A stretch of 64,000 nucleotides of DNA from CAXTSE01 sp964246985 (GTDB lineage: Bacteria > Actinomycetota > Actinomycetes > Actinomycetales > Microbacteriaceae), in NCBI GenBank assembly GCA_964246985.1, contig CAXTSE010000003.1, positions 124,001 through 188,000 on the forward strand, read 5' to 3'. The position numbers and the translations under genes are program-made. The first letter of the stretch is position 1. The number at the start of each line of letters is the position of its first letter. A model generated the notes under the pieces. It made no database searches. It was not told the origin of the DNA and worked only from the letters and a program-made list of their open reading frames with translations. Positions 52,053-62,034 of this stretch are shown one piece after another.

Positions 52053-52486
52053 TGCCTGAGTCGCCCACGAACCTGCTCGAGTTGCACGTCGTCGCGTTTC
52101 TCGGGCTCGCACGTCTGGCGCCAGCGCTGTCCGACATCGTCTACGAGGGCGAGGTTATCGACCGGCCCGCGAAGTATGCCAGCGTCTGGGCGAGCAACGG
52201 ACTCCGCGGGTCTGAGCGGCTTGACGCGCACCAGATTCAGATTTCACCCACGTTCGTCGTGCACAGCGTGGGTCAGTCACCCGAGCAGGCGCGCTGGGTG
52301 GCCGACCGATTCGCTGCCCAGGTCCTCGGCGTACGACCAGCAGTCACGGGACGCAGTTGCTGGCCGATCCGGCTCACAGCGTCCCAGCCCGTGCAGCGGG
52401 ATCCCGATTTCAAGGACCCGCAGCTGTGGTTCTACGCAGACACCTTCAGCTACACGTCGACGCCCAACCGAACCGCTACCCCCTGA
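52052..52486 (+). CDS. Tail terminator protein
   Basis: 144 residues. 'YEGEVIDRPAKYASVW' and 'ISPTFVVHSVGQSPEQARWVADRF' match gpU-like terminators of actinophages, which cap the tail tube. Confidence 0.75.
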   Translation: MPESPTNLLELHVVAFLGLARLAPALSDIVYEGEVIDRPAKYASVWASNGLRGSERLDAHQIQISPTFVVHSVGQSPEQARWVADRFAAQVLGVRPAVTGRSCWPIRLTASQPVQRDPDFKDPQLWFYADTFSYTSTPNRTATP

Positions 52487-52496
52487 ATCGAGGATC

Positions 52497-52820
52497 ATGG
52501 CTGACAACGACTTCATCCGAGTCAAGGACAACACGACCAAGCACGAGTACGACGTGCACATCCAGGCGCTCGACGAGGAGAAGCACACGCCCCTTGACGA
52601 CGACCGGTGGCCGCCGGTCTCGTCGCCTCGGCGCCCGCTGCACTACGTCGACCTGCAGGCCGAGAAGAAGGCAGCGGAGGCTGCCAGTGCGAAGCCCGCG
52701 CCGAAGCCTCGAGCGGCCGCGCCGAAGAAGACCACCGCATCGGAGTCGACAGACTCATCAACCGCTTCCGTCGCCAAGCCGACGGACGAGGGCGCCAGCC
52801 CGACCGCCAGCGCCAGCTGA
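52497..52820 (+). CDS. Hypothetical tail-region protein, 107 aa
   Basis: The N-terminus 'DFIRVKDNTTKHEYDVHIQALDEEKHTPLDDD' is followed by a Lys/Ala/Pro-rich unstructured tail. Such proteins sit between terminator and tail tube in several actinophages; the role is unknown. Confidence 0.65.
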   Translation: MADNDFIRVKDNTTKHEYDVHIQALDEEKHTPLDDDRWPPVSSPRRPLHYVDLQAEKKAAEAASAKPAPKPRAAAPKKTTASESTDSSTASVAKPTDEGASPTASAS

Positions 52821-52866
52821 CGACCCTTCACCCTGACAACTACGTGGACCGAAACAGGAGGAACCC

Positions 52867-53370
52867 ATGGTTCTGAGCATCCCCGCATCCGTGCCGGTCG
52901 ACGGTAGCCGCACTCTGCGGTTCATCCCGACCGCCGTGAACCCCGCCGCGATCAAGCTAAGCGAGATCACCGCGGGAACGGACATCGGCTGCTACATCAC
53001 CGGAGACGGCTGGCAGCCGTCTGGTGACGAGCAGACGATCACCGACGCGCGCCTGTGCGCCCCGCAGGACTTCGAGCAGCCGGGACGCGAAAGCAACTCG
53101 CTCGCCATCCGGTACGTCTACAACCTCGCCGTAGTCGGCGACGATGTCGCGCGCATCACCCTGCCGAAGGGCACCACCGGCATCCTCGTGCTCCGTCTCC
53201 AGAAGGACTCGGAGCAGCCGTGGGCCGTGGGCGACAAGTACGAAGCCTGGCCGATCAAGGCCGGCGTCCAGCGCGTCATGCCCGGCGAGTCCAACGCGGT
53301 CGATCGCATCGACCAAAAGGCGTTCGTCACCGGCCAGGTGCAGCGCTTCAAGACGATCGTCACGGGCTGA
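52867..53370 (+). CDS. Major tail tube protein
   Basis: 167 residues with GGAGG upstream. 'RTLRFIPTAVNPAAIKLSEITAGTDIGCYITGDGW' and 'VDRIDQKAFVTGQVQRFKTIV' match the actinophage tail tube family. It polymerises into the tail tube around the tape measure. Confidence 0.87.
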   Translation: MVLSIPASVPVDGSRTLRFIPTAVNPAAIKLSEITAGTDIGCYITGDGWQPSGDEQTITDARLCAPQDFEQPGRESNSLAIRYVYNLAVVGDDVARITLPKGTTGILVLRLQKDSEQPWAVGDKYEAWPIKAGVQRVMPGESNAVDRIDQKAFVTGQVQRFKTIVTG

Positions 53371-53451
53371 TCCAGACCCTCCGGCCGCCGTTCCACGTGC
53401 GGCGGCCGGAGGCTCAACATCGCCACGTGGGCCAACGTGGAAGAAGGCATC

Positions 53452-54051
53452 ATGACCGCACTCAGTGCACTGCTCGACGAAGCGACGTTCGACTTTGAGG
53501 ACGTCCCCATCTGCCTCGACGCAAAGCTGTCCCGCCGCCGCGACGCAGCCATGTCCGCCCTCGCGGACGCGCGCCGCCGATCCGTCGACGCCAAGCGGCG
53601 AGAAACCGCCGACGAACGGCTCAGCGTGAAGGGCGACGTGACGCTCGAGGACGAGGTCGCCAGGCACCTCGCTGAGGTCGAGGCCATCGAGGACCAGATG
53701 CGTGCGAAGACGATCCGTCTCCGCATCACCGGCGTCCCGTTCGACAGCTACAACGAGACCCTGGCCGCTCACCCGCCCAGGAAGGGCAAGCAGGAGACGT
53801 TCAACTCGCAGACGTTCTTCCTCGCCCTCGCTCGACTCACTGTCGCCCTCGTCGACGCGAACGACCCGGATACCGTGCACCCAATCTCGGACAGCGACTG
53901 GGCCAAGCTGACGAGGCGGCTCACCGACGGCGAGCATGACCGCATCGCGGACGCGACCATGTCGGTCAACAGGTCTGCCGGGCGGACGGGCGTCGATTTT
54001 TTGTTCGGCAACTCGGAGAAGACCCCCGCCTCCTCCGAGACCTCCGAGTAG
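53452..54051 (+). CDS. Tail assembly chaperone, short form (G-like)
   Basis: 199 residues. 'MTALSALLDEATFDFEDVPICLDAKLSRRRDAAMSALADARR' begins a helical chaperone that coats the tape measure before tube assembly. Near its end a slippery site lets some ribosomes shift to make the longer form. Confidence 0.85.
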   Translation: MTALSALLDEATFDFEDVPICLDAKLSRRRDAAMSALADARRRSVDAKRRETADERLSVKGDVTLEDEVARHLAEVEAIEDQMRAKTIRLRITGVPFDSYNETLAAHPPRKGKQETFNSQTFFLALARLTVALVDANDPDTVHPISDSDWAKLTRRLTDGEHDRIADATMSVNRSAGRTGVDFLFGNSEKTPASSETSE

Positions 54052-54440
54052 CGCGCTCCCTCGGCATCGCCCCCCGTCGCCTGTGGGGATGGGAACCAAC
54101 CGCAGTCGAGGAGCACCAGTACGACGACGACGGACGCCTCGCGCGGACCGTAGTTCGGCGTGAAGCAGAGTTCTCGCCCGAGCAGCGCGAGATGGTCACC
54201 GCTCTTGAGGTGTACGAGTCCCGCCTCGGTCCTCACGGGATGCCGCTCGACGAGACGATGTCCACTCTCGCCGACCCCGACAACCCCGACGGCACACACA
54301 CCTACACCGTCGATGTGATCCGCGACTGGGCCGAGTACGCCATCGAGACCGAACGCAAGCAAGCGCACTGGTCAGGCGACAACTACCTGTCGTCCCGACA
54401 CTTCCGCGCACGCCGTGTGGAGCGTCAGGCGAGCACGTAA
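53452..54440 (+). CDS. Tail assembly chaperone, -1 frameshift product (GT-like)
   Basis: Shared for the first 184 codons with the short form. A -1 shift at TTTTTTG continues as 'RQLGEDPRLLRDLRVARSLG' and then 'WGWEPTAVEEHQYDDDGRLA' to the stop at 54438-54440, about 329 residues in all. The WEP and 'YDDDGRL' pattern is the usual T-domain start in actinophages. The T part has no start codon of its own before 54192. Confidence 0.85.
53997..54003 (+). other. Programmed -1 frameshift site TTTTTTG
   Basis: In the zero frame this reads T TTT TTG, the X XXY YYZ heptamer, 46 bases before the zero-frame stop. It is conserved in position between the two tail chaperone frames. Confidence 0.85.
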
Positions 54441-54462
54441 CTGAACCGGGACGGAGGCCAGC

Positions 54463-57126
54463 GTGGCTGATCGCACCGTCAAGGTCTCCATCGTCCTCCA
54501 GGCGTCCGGATACATCGCTGGTATGGAGTCAGCTGCGCAAAAGACGCGTTTGCTGGGCTCCGAGGCGGAGAAGCTATCGCAGAAGCGGGAGGGCTTCGAG
54601 GTCCTCGGCCGCGCAGCCCTCGGCATAGGCGTTGCAGCTGCGGCTGGTGTCGCTGCCGCTGTGGTGAAGTTCACCGCGTTCGACAAGGCGATGTCGCAGG
54701 TTCAAGCGGTCACGCAAGAAACCGCGTCGAACATGAACTTGCTGCGCGATGCCGCGCTTGAGGCCGGTGGCCGCACCGTGTACTCGGCGGTCGAGGCAGC
54801 GAACGCGATCGAGGAGCTCGGGAAGAACGGTCTCAGCACCGCCCAGATCCTCTCCGGCGGACTCGATGCGGCGCTCGACATCGCCGCCTCCGGCAACCTC
54901 GACGTCGCACGTGCCGCGGAGATCGCCGCGATCACGATGAAGCAATTCAACCTCGCCGGGCGAGACCTGCCGCATGTCGCCGACCTCCTGGCCGCTGGCG
55001 CAGGCAAGGCCGCGGGCGACGTCGAGGATCTGGCGCAGGCCCTCAACCAGTCCGCATTGGTCGCGAAGCAGACCGGGCTGTCGATCGAAGAGACGACTGG
55101 AGTACTGGCGGCGTTCGCCGACGCGGGCCTCATCGGTTCGGACGCGGGAACCTCGCTGAAGTCGGCCCTGCAGCGCCTCACCCCGCAGTCGGGCGAAGCG
55201 CAACGGGCGATGGACGACCTCGGGATCTCTGCCTACGACGCATCGGGTGCGTTCATCGGCGCAGCCAACTTCGCCGGGGTGCTGCAGAAGGCCCTAAAGG
55301 ACAAGACAGACGAGGAGCGGAACTCCGCGCTCGCAACCATCTTCGGATCCGACGCCGTGCGTGCCGCGTCCGTGCTCTACGAGCAGGGTGCCGACGGCAT
55401 CCAGAAGTACGTCGACCAGACCAACGACGCCGGTTACGCCGCACAGGTCGCCGCCGACCGCCTCGACAACCTCTCCGGGGACATCGAGAAGCTCAGCGGC
55501 TCGATCGACACAACCTTCATCAAGTCCGGGTCGGGCGCGAACGAGATCCTGCGGGACATGACGCAGACCGCCACATTCCTCGTCGACAACGTTGGGAGTT
55601 TGCCCGAGCCGCTGTTGGCTGTCGGACTCGCTTTCGGGGTAGTGACTGCGGCCGTGGCACTCTCGGCAGGTGCAGCCCTAACTGCCGTGCCGAAGTGGGC
55701 GCAGCTCAAGGCGACAATGTCGGGCTTCGGCATCAGCACGGCCAGCACAATCCGAAATGCTGCCGCCAGGGGGGCCGCGCTCGGCGGCTTGACTCTCATC
55801 CTGGGATACGTGGCGAACGAGTTCGCCAAGGCGGACGCGTCTGCAGACGAATTCCTTGGAACTCTTGACCAGACGACCGGCGCATTGACCAAGTATTCCC
55901 GCGAGCTGCTGAAGAAGAACCTCGCCGAGAGCGGAGCCTACGACGCGGCCAGGAAGGCCGGCGTAAGTCAGCGTGAGCTGACCGACGCCATCATCGAAGG
56001 CGGCGACCGCCTGAAGTCCGCACAGGACAAGATCAGCGCCCTCAATACAGCTCAGAACTTCTTCAACGTCAACGGCACGGCCACCGCGATCGCGGCAGGC
56101 AACGCGTCGCAAACGATCCGCGAGCAGGTCGCGGCGATCGAGACCGCGCAGGCCACCATTCGGAACATGGATGCCGCTGGCGACGGCGCAACCGAGTCGG
56201 TCGAGGACAATACCGATGCACTCGCGCAGCTCTCGGGACAGGCACGAGACACCGGCGAGAGCATCGACGAACTTGCCGACCGCATCCGCGGCTTCGGCTC
56301 GGCGACCCTGGACACACGTGACGCCAATCGCCAGTTCCAGGCTGCAATCGACGAGCTGACCGCCAGCGTCGAGCAGAACGGGACCACCCTCGATGTCAGC
56401 TCCGAGGCGGGGCGCGCGAACGAGGCCGCGCTTGACTCGCTCGCGCAGGCGTCGCTGGAGCGTGCAGCAGCCATCGCGACTGAGACGGGCAACCAGGAAG
56501 CCGCGACTCAGGCCATCACCGATGGTCGTACGGCTCTGGTCGACGCGCTATCTCAGTTTGGAATCACTGGGCAGGCGGCGCAGGACTACGCGGACCGCCT
56601 TGGTCTCATCCCGGGCAACATCCCGACCGTGGTGGACCTGCTCGGCATCGACGCCGCGCAGAAGAAGTTCAACGACTTCATCGCACGCAACCAGGGCATC
56701 CGCATCGGGGTCGGAACATACGCCAACAAGCCCCTCACGTCGGCCGATGGGAACTTGATCCAGTACAGGGCCTTCGCGTCTGGTGGGTTCGCGTCCGGGA
56801 TCTATGCCGGCCGCGCAGGTGGCATCCATAAGTTCGCGGAGCCCGAAACGGGCTGGGAGACCTACATCTCAGGCAAGCCCTCGGCACGTGCACGGAACAT
56901 TGGCATCTGGGAAGAGACAGGCTCCCGTCTTGGCGCCTGGGACACCAACGGCCGTGCGCCAGCGGTCGCAACCGCGCCCTCCCTCTCGCTCGACGGAATG
57001 AGACTGACAGGCCAGCTGGACCTCGGCGACGGACTCATCGGACTGATGGATGCGCGCATTGTCGCCAGCAATCGCGAGACGGCGCTGACTGGGCAGATGG
57101 GCACGAGCAAGAGGAGGTCCGGCTGA
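54463..57126 (+). CDS. Tail tape measure protein
   Basis: 887 residues from GTG. 'MSQVQAVTQETASNMNLLRDAALEAGGRTVYSAVEAANAIEEL' and 'SLKSALQRLTPQSGEAQRAMDDLG' belong to the TP901-type tape measure domain (about 70-350). Hydrophobic helices lie near 385-410. The end 'YAGRAGGIHKFAEPETGWETYI' is common in such proteins. By the usual scaling of tape length, a tail of about 130 nm is expected. Confidence 0.92.
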   Translation: MADRTVKVSIVLQASGYIAGMESAAQKTRLLGSEAEKLSQKREGFEVLGRAALGIGVAAAAGVAAAVVKFTAFDKAMSQVQAVTQETASNMNLLRDAALEAGGRTVYSAVEAANAIEELGKNGLSTAQILSGGLDAALDIAASGNLDVARAAEIAAITMKQFNLAGRDLPHVADLLAAGAGKAAGDVEDLAQALNQSALVAKQTGLSIEETTGVLAAFADAGLIGSDAGTSLKSALQRLTPQSGEAQRAMDDLGISAYDASGAFIGAANFAGVLQKALKDKTDEERNSALATIFGSDAVRAASVLYEQGADGIQKYVDQTNDAGYAAQVAADRLDNLSGDIEKLSGSIDTTFIKSGSGANEILRDMTQTATFLVDNVGSLPEPLLAVGLAFGVVTAAVALSAGAALTAVPKWAQLKATMSGFGISTASTIRNAAARGAALGGLTLILGYVANEFAKADASADEFLGTLDQTTGALTKYSRELLKKNLAESGAYDAARKAGVSQRELTDAIIEGGDRLKSAQDKISALNTAQNFFNVNGTATAIAAGNASQTIREQVAAIETAQATIRNMDAAGDGATESVEDNTDALAQLSGQARDTGESIDELADRIRGFGSATLDTRDANRQFQAAIDELTASVEQNGTTLDVSSEAGRANEAALDSLAQASLERAAAIATETGNQEAATQAITDGRTALVDALSQFGITGQAAQDYADRLGLIPGNIPTVVDLLGIDAAQKKFNDFIARNQGIRIGVGTYANKPLTSADGNLIQYRAFASGGFASGIYAGRAGGIHKFAEPETGWETYISGKPSARARNIGIWEETGSRLGAWDTNGRAPAVATAPSLSLDGMRLTGQLDLGDGLIGLMDARIVASNRETALTGQMGTSKRRSG

Positions 57127-57965
57127 TGGCGTATGCCCCCACCGTCGTGCCCCGTCTTGACGCGGCGCCTTGCCCGCGCGCAGAAGTGGTGTTCGCGTCA
57201 TTGCACCCGCTGACTCGATCGATCCGAGCGTTCCACCGGTACGGCGACGGCCGTGACTACCGTGTGCGCGGGTCTATCGATATCCCGGTAACCGACCAGA
57301 CCGCGCGCCTCGACTTCGAAGCGCCTTTCGGGATCCCGATTACCTACAGCGCCGAAATGCTGGACTCAGCGGGGAACTCCCTTGGTGAGACCGATCAGTC
57401 GGCCCCTGTCACGCTCGACGTTCCCGACATGTGGGTACACAACCCGCTCGACCCATCGACCTCGATGCGGGTGGAGTTCCGCGCGACCGCTGCGCGAGAC
57501 CTGTCCCGCCCGGTGTCGGGAAATGTGTTTTACCCGTCGCGCCGTCGGGTGGCGGTCGTTGTCGCGGGCGAACGGCAGGGTCTTCGCGGCGTCACGCTTG
57601 ATGTGGTCGTTGACACGATCGAAGACGCCGACAAGTTCGCCGCCCTGGTCGGCGACTACCGACGGACAACGGTGCCGGTTCTCTGCTTCCGCGTCGGCGC
57701 CAACGACAGGGTCCGCCTCCCGCGACCGCTGTTCGCCTCAGTGATGGATCCGCGCGAAATTGACCTCACCTACGCGACCGGCGGCACGAGCATCGCGTTC
57801 GCGATTGAGGGTGACGAAGTGTCCCCACCAGCACCTGCGCTTGTCATTCCAGTACTTACGCGCGCCGATCTCAACGCGTACTACGCCACACGGGCCGCCC
57901 TGAACGCAGACAACGCCACCCGCCTTGCAGCCAATCGTCGTTACGATCTCGCAGGCACGGCGTGA
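57126..57965 (+). CDS. Distal tail / tail-tip protein
   Basis: 279 residues. Position directly after the tape measure and beta-rich content ('FHRYGDGRDYRVRGSIDIPVTDQTARLDFEAPF', 'SRRRVAVVVAGERQG') fit a Dit-like ring protein that links tube and tip. Confidence 0.75.
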   Translation: MAYAPTVVPRLDAAPCPRAEVVFASLHPLTRSIRAFHRYGDGRDYRVRGSIDIPVTDQTARLDFEAPFGIPITYSAEMLDSAGNSLGETDQSAPVTLDVPDMWVHNPLDPSTSMRVEFRATAARDLSRPVSGNVFYPSRRRVAVVVAGERQGLRGVTLDVVVDTIEDADKFAALVGDYRRTTVPVLCFRVGANDRVRLPRPLFASVMDPREIDLTYATGGTSIAFAIEGDEVSPPAPALVIPVLTRADLNAYYATRAALNADNATRLAANRRYDLAGTA

Positions 57966-59074
57966 GACCTCACAGTGACCGGCTTGTTGAGCTCCTTCGA
58001 GCTGGGTCGTTCAACGCTGTCCTGGTTGTCGACGCGTTCCGGGGTGCGGAACGTCGAATCAAAGACCTCGACGCCGCCGAGTGGGACCTGCGGTGGGACC
58101 GCGAATCCAACCTGAAATCGGCCGGCACCATGACGGCCGTGACTGTCACGGACTTCGGCGTCTCGATGTCGCCGACCCAGATAACCGACGACTTGGCACC
58201 ATTCGGCAGCGAGCTCAACATCCTGATGGAGATCTCATCCGGAGACAGCTTCCGCGAGACGATCCAAATCGGGCACTTCCGCATCGCGGAGACACCATCT
58301 GCACGAGATGAGTTTGCCGACTTTGGAGTACAACAGATCGTCACCGCTTCCGTAGTCGAACTGACTCTGCACGACCGGCTCAGCACCGTGGAGCGTCGCG
58401 GCTTCCGCAGCGAGGAGAACCCGCAAACGACATCGGCGTGGTCCGAGCTCGCTCGCATTTCCGGAATGCAGGTAATCAGGCACCCATCCCTCGCCGACGC
58501 CGTACTCCCCACCGACATGGTCTACAAGGCAGTGAAGGGCGGTCGGCTACAGGCTGTCCGCGCGATCGCGGAGATTCTCGGCGGCACCGAGTACACCACC
58601 CCCGACGGCGCCCTGTCAGTGTGGCCCTACACGGCCGGAACCGTCGTCGCCCGCCTAGAACTCGGAGAGTTCGGTACCATCATCGGCGACTCCGAGGGGC
58701 TTGATTCGAGCGACGTCGTGAACGTCGTTGTCGGAGAGTTCGAGACCGAGGACCGGCAGCCGATCTACGCCGTCGCTGTGGCATCAGGGGAACTTGGCCC
58801 TGAGGGCGAGTACGCCGAAAACACCTTCTACCACTCCAACCCGGCCATCCGAACGCAGGAGGCGGCGGACATCGAGGTCGCCCTCGTGCTCGAGCAGCTC
58901 TCCTCCACCACGATGCGTCGGATCACAGTGACCTGTGTCATCAACCCGCTCGTTGAGACAGGCGACGTCATCGAGGTCGAGCGAAACAGCGGATCGCTCA
59001 TCGTCGGACAGATCGTCAGCATCCGGTACGGCGCTTCGATGGCCATGACAGTGGAAGTGGACGTCCTGTCATGA
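57962..59074 (+). CDS. Minor tail protein (DUF5047-like)
   Basis: 370 residues from GTG. 'ERRIKDLDAAEWDLRWDRESNLKSAGTMTAVTVTDFG' and 'GDVIEVERNSGSLIVGQIVSIRYG' match tail-hub proteins of actinophages. It overlaps both neighbours by 4 bp. Confidence 0.78.
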   Translation: MRPHSDRLVELLRAGSFNAVLVVDAFRGAERRIKDLDAAEWDLRWDRESNLKSAGTMTAVTVTDFGVSMSPTQITDDLAPFGSELNILMEISSGDSFRETIQIGHFRIAETPSARDEFADFGVQQIVTASVVELTLHDRLSTVERRGFRSEENPQTTSAWSELARISGMQVIRHPSLADAVLPTDMVYKAVKGGRLQAVRAIAEILGGTEYTTPDGALSVWPYTAGTVVARLELGEFGTIIGDSEGLDSSDVVNVVVGEFETEDRQPIYAVAVASGELGPEGEYAENTFYHSNPAIRTQEAADIEVALVLEQLSSTTMRRITVTCVINPLVETGDVIEVERNSGSLIVGQIVSIRYGASMAMTVEVDVLS

Positions 59075-59940
59075 GTGCCTCCCCCGGTCTTCTGCTCGCC
59101 GAGGCGCTCGCCGCGACAGCTCCGCGGGGAAAACTGGCTGTCTTCATTGAGCGTGTTGGTAGCAAGGTGCGCGTCAATGTCGGTGTCACCTCGGTCGTGC
59201 TGTCCTTCGTCGGCCTCCAGCTGCCGCCATCAGGGCACGCGGTCCAGATGGAACTGCGAGACGGCGAATGGGTCGTCTCAGGTCCGGCCTCACCGCTGCC
59301 GTCCACTGGCAAGATCACGGCCGTAGCAGCACCACTCGCGACGGTCACGGCATGGCTCAAGAGCTATACGATCGCGTATCTCAGCAGCTACACCCCAACG
59401 GTCGGCGATGATGTTGACATCACGTGGTCGGCTGACGGGGGCCGCATCATGGGGAGGGCGTCGGCGCTGGCCACGGCGCCAGGATCTGGCACCAATCCCG
59501 TTTCGGGGCCGCAGCTGTTCCACCCGCCACCGTTCACGGCCATCGACTCGGGGTCACGAGGCTCCTCCTGGTTCACCAACGACGTCTATGCGTCCGACTC
59601 GAACATCGGCGCTTGGTTCTACGGATCCAAGGTTGCCGACACCATTCCCGACAACGCCGCGATTCTCGCCTCACGGATCTACCTCAACCCGCGACAGGTG
59701 CAAGGCAACAAGCCGAACCTGGGCTACCACGGGGCCGCGACGAAGCCGGGCGGGGCACTATCCGTCCTGAGCGCCTCCCCGCTGAACGCCACGTCGGGAT
59801 GGGTCGACATTCCCGTGGGACTCATCGCCGCCATCATCGCGGGCGGCGGTATCGGCTTCAACCACGGCGGGTACAACATCTTCCGCGGCACCGCGGCCGA
59901 CGGTCTGTCGGGCGCGCTCGACATCACCTACCAGGCATAG
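59071..59940 (+). CDS. Minor tail protein, probable baseplate or fibre component
   Basis: 289 residues. It has an N-terminal OB-like part ('KVRVNVGVTSVVLSFVGLQLPPSGHAVQMELRDGEWVVSG'). The C-terminal galactose-binding-like beta domain contains 'WFTNDVYASDSNIGAWFYGSKVADTIPDNAAILASRIYL'. It probably contacts the cell surface. Confidence 0.7.
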   Translation: MSASPGLLLAEALAATAPRGKLAVFIERVGSKVRVNVGVTSVVLSFVGLQLPPSGHAVQMELRDGEWVVSGPASPLPSTGKITAVAAPLATVTAWLKSYTIAYLSSYTPTVGDDVDITWSADGGRIMGRASALATAPGSGTNPVSGPQLFHPPPFTAIDSGSRGSSWFTNDVYASDSNIGAWFYGSKVADTIPDNAAILASRIYLNPRQVQGNKPNLGYHGAATKPGGALSVLSASPLNATSGWVDIPVGLIAAIIAGGGIGFNHGGYNIFRGTAADGLSGALDITYQA

Positions 59941-59948
59941 GAGTCACC

Positions 59949-60860
59949 ATGGCCGTAGATGCAACCGGAGACTGGGGTCAGCCCGGATTCCTTGACTCAG
60001 GGTTCCCAGATATCGCGGTGGACCCGACAGCAGTGTCGAACTACTACGCGACCTTGGTTCCGCGCAGGTTCGCGACTGCATCTGCGCTTTTGGGGTCCAC
60101 CCCGCCGGCTGCCCACTACACGGCGGTTGCCGAGAACGTGCCCGGTGCCTTCTTCCGGTACACAGGCTCGGCCTGGACTATGCACGGGACTGCAGAGTTC
60201 GCAACTGTCGCAGCTCGTGATCTCGCGCTCACGGCACCGGCCGCTGGCTGGCTGTCACGGGTAGCGACCGAACGTTGGGTCCGTCGCGCGGCCGGGGTGG
60301 GAACCAGCTGGCGGCCCTGGGGGGCCGGGCAATTCAAGATGGTCCCAACCGGCTTCACCGGCACTGGGACTGGGTTCACGATCGACAGCAACGGCGACGC
60401 GAACTTCGCTGGCGCGACGGCTTTCAACTTGGAGGGCTTGTTCACCTCCGACTTCCTGGCATACCTAGTGATTGTGGACGTCTTCACGATGCCAGGCGGC
60501 GGAGGCGGCTTCGTGCTCCGTAAGGGCGGCGTATCGAACAATGCGGCGAAGTACACGACGCAGCGTTCGTGGGGTCAGGACGCGGCTGCCTGGTCTCGCG
60601 ACATCGCAGCGAATGCGACCTCTTACGCGCCGATCCCGCAGGCAGCCGTTGAGCACACCGTGACCTGCCGTGTGACGAACCCGATGGTGGCGAGCCTCCC
60701 GACGAAGCTGGCTTTCGAGACGGATTCGTACATAACCGGAGCCTCCGCGATCAAGGCCTTTGGACCCGGCCGGCACGACGTGACTGACGCCTTCGACGGA
60801 ATCGGCTGGACGTTTGGCGGCGCGGCGACCGGCCGCGTGCAGGCATGGGGTCTCCTGTGA
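59949..60860 (+). CDS. Minor tail / fibre-like protein
   Basis: 303 residues from the ATG at 59949. 'YTAVAENVPGAFFRYTGSAWTMHGTAEFATVAARD' resembles tail-fibre stem units. The C-terminal half is beta-rich and glycine-rich. The in-frame extension upstream belongs to the shadow of the preceding gene. Confidence 0.7.
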   Translation: MAVDATGDWGQPGFLDSGFPDIAVDPTAVSNYYATLVPRRFATASALLGSTPPAAHYTAVAENVPGAFFRYTGSAWTMHGTAEFATVAARDLALTAPAAGWLSRVATERWVRRAAGVGTSWRPWGAGQFKMVPTGFTGTGTGFTIDSNGDANFAGATAFNLEGLFTSDFLAYLVIVDVFTMPGGGGGFVLRKGGVSNNAAKYTTQRSWGQDAAAWSRDIAANATSYAPIPQAAVEHTVTCRVTNPMVASLPTKLAFETDSYITGASAIKAFGPGRHDVTDAFDGIGWTFGGAATGRVQAWGLL

Positions 60861-61129
60861 CCGGGGGCAGGCTCCCGCGCCTCGACATCGTATTCCCCGA
60901 CCAGATCGTCGGCTCCGACCGCGCGAACGCTTATGCCCTCGAGGCGATCCGCACTTTCGCATCGAACCTCGAAGTCGAGCAGCCGTTCGAGGTCTGGTAC
61001 CCGACCACGACCGCCGCCGACTACGACGTGGTCCGAGTCGACACCGACGGGGAGATCCTGCCGGTGCTGCCGTACGACCCCGCGGAAGCGCAGCGGGTGG
61101 CCGACTTCGTGAGGGGGGTGAGCTCGTGA
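60857..61129 (+). CDS. Hypothetical protein before endolysin, 90 aa
   Basis: GTG in a 4-bp overlap. 'LPRLDIVFPDQIVGSDRANAYALEAIRTFASNLEVEQPF' is helical and then beta. It is found between tail and lysis genes; the role is unknown. Confidence 0.6.
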   Translation: MTGGRLPRLDIVFPDQIVGSDRANAYALEAIRTFASNLEVEQPFEVWYPTTTAADYDVVRVDTDGEILPVLPYDPAEAQRVADFVRGVSS

Positions 61130-62013
61130 GCTTCTGGCCGAACGGTTCCAGCACCCGCCCCGCGATATCGTCGCCGTTCGGACCCCGGAAGGTCATAACA
61201 CCTGGGATGTCGGCGTTCCACGAGGGCATCGACAGTTACGGCTACACCGTCAATCACGCCGTCACCGGCGGCACTGTCGTCTTCGCTGGCTACAACGGCG
61301 GGGCTGGCTACGAGGTCCGCTGGAACGGCGACGACGGACGGGAGCACCGGGACCTGCACCATGTCGCCGGATCCCTCCGTGTCGCCAAGGGGCAGCGCAT
61401 TGAGCGCGGCACCCCGCTAGGTCTGCAGGGCCGCACCGGCACTGCGACGGGCGTCCATAATCACCACGGCGTCCGCGTCGGCGGCAAGTTCGTCGACCCG
61501 ATGCCGATCCTTACCGCGCTCCCGTCGAGCAGCGCCCCGGCCGGCGACGGCACCACGCCCCTAGACAACACAACCCGAAAGGCACGCCCCATGTACTCCG
61601 TGATCCCCATCGTTGGCACCGGCGGCAGCTTCGTCTGCTCGCTCATCACCGGCCTCATGACCGGCATCCAGTCGCCGTACCACCGCTCCCTCCTGTTCCG
61701 GGTGCGCGACAACAACGACGGCGACCCCATGCTCCCCGGCGAGATCGAGATCGTTCGCGGCTACCTCGTGCAGATCAACCCGCCCGCCAACGTCCAGGCT
61801 GCGCAGATCGACTACGCCAAGCTGCAGGCGCTCATCGACGCCGCGAACGAGGACGACACAGAGAAGATCCTTGGCGCCTTGTCTGCCATCTCGGTGAAGG
61901 CCGGAGCGACTCCGGCGGAGATCGCCGCCGAGGTCGACAAGGTCCTCGCCGGCGACTTCGCCGCGGTCCCGAAGTCGGTCATCGACCTGCAGGTTGCTCG
62001 TCTCGCCGCCTGA
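61126..62013 (+). CDS. M23-type endolysin
   Basis: 295 residues from GTG. Zinc ligands are His in 'AFHEGIDSYG' (HxxxD) and in 'GVHNHHGVRV' (HxH), the LytM/M23 pattern that cuts peptide bridges of peptidoglycan. After a linker, the C-terminal 130 residues ('YAKLQALIDAANEDDTEKILGALSAIS') probably bind the wall or the holin partner. No signal peptide is seen, so release needs a holin. Confidence 0.87.
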   Translation: MSFWPNGSSTRPAISSPFGPRKVITPGMSAFHEGIDSYGYTVNHAVTGGTVVFAGYNGGAGYEVRWNGDDGREHRDLHHVAGSLRVAKGQRIERGTPLGLQGRTGTATGVHNHHGVRVGGKFVDPMPILTALPSSSAPAGDGTTPLDNTTRKARPMYSVIPIVGTGGSFVCSLITGLMTGIQSPYHRSLLFRVRDNNDGDPMLPGEIEIVRGYLVQINPPANVQAAQIDYAKLQALIDAANEDDTEKILGALSAISVKAGATPAEIAAEVDKVLAGDFAAVPKSVIDLQVARLAA

Positions 62014-62034
62014 CTCGAATCACGAAGGGACGCC

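Noticed and set aside
52957..54099. 380-codon minus-strand frame over the tail tube and chaperone genes
   Set aside because: It is antisense to two well-recognised genes and a frameshift site; its composition is that of a shadow frame.
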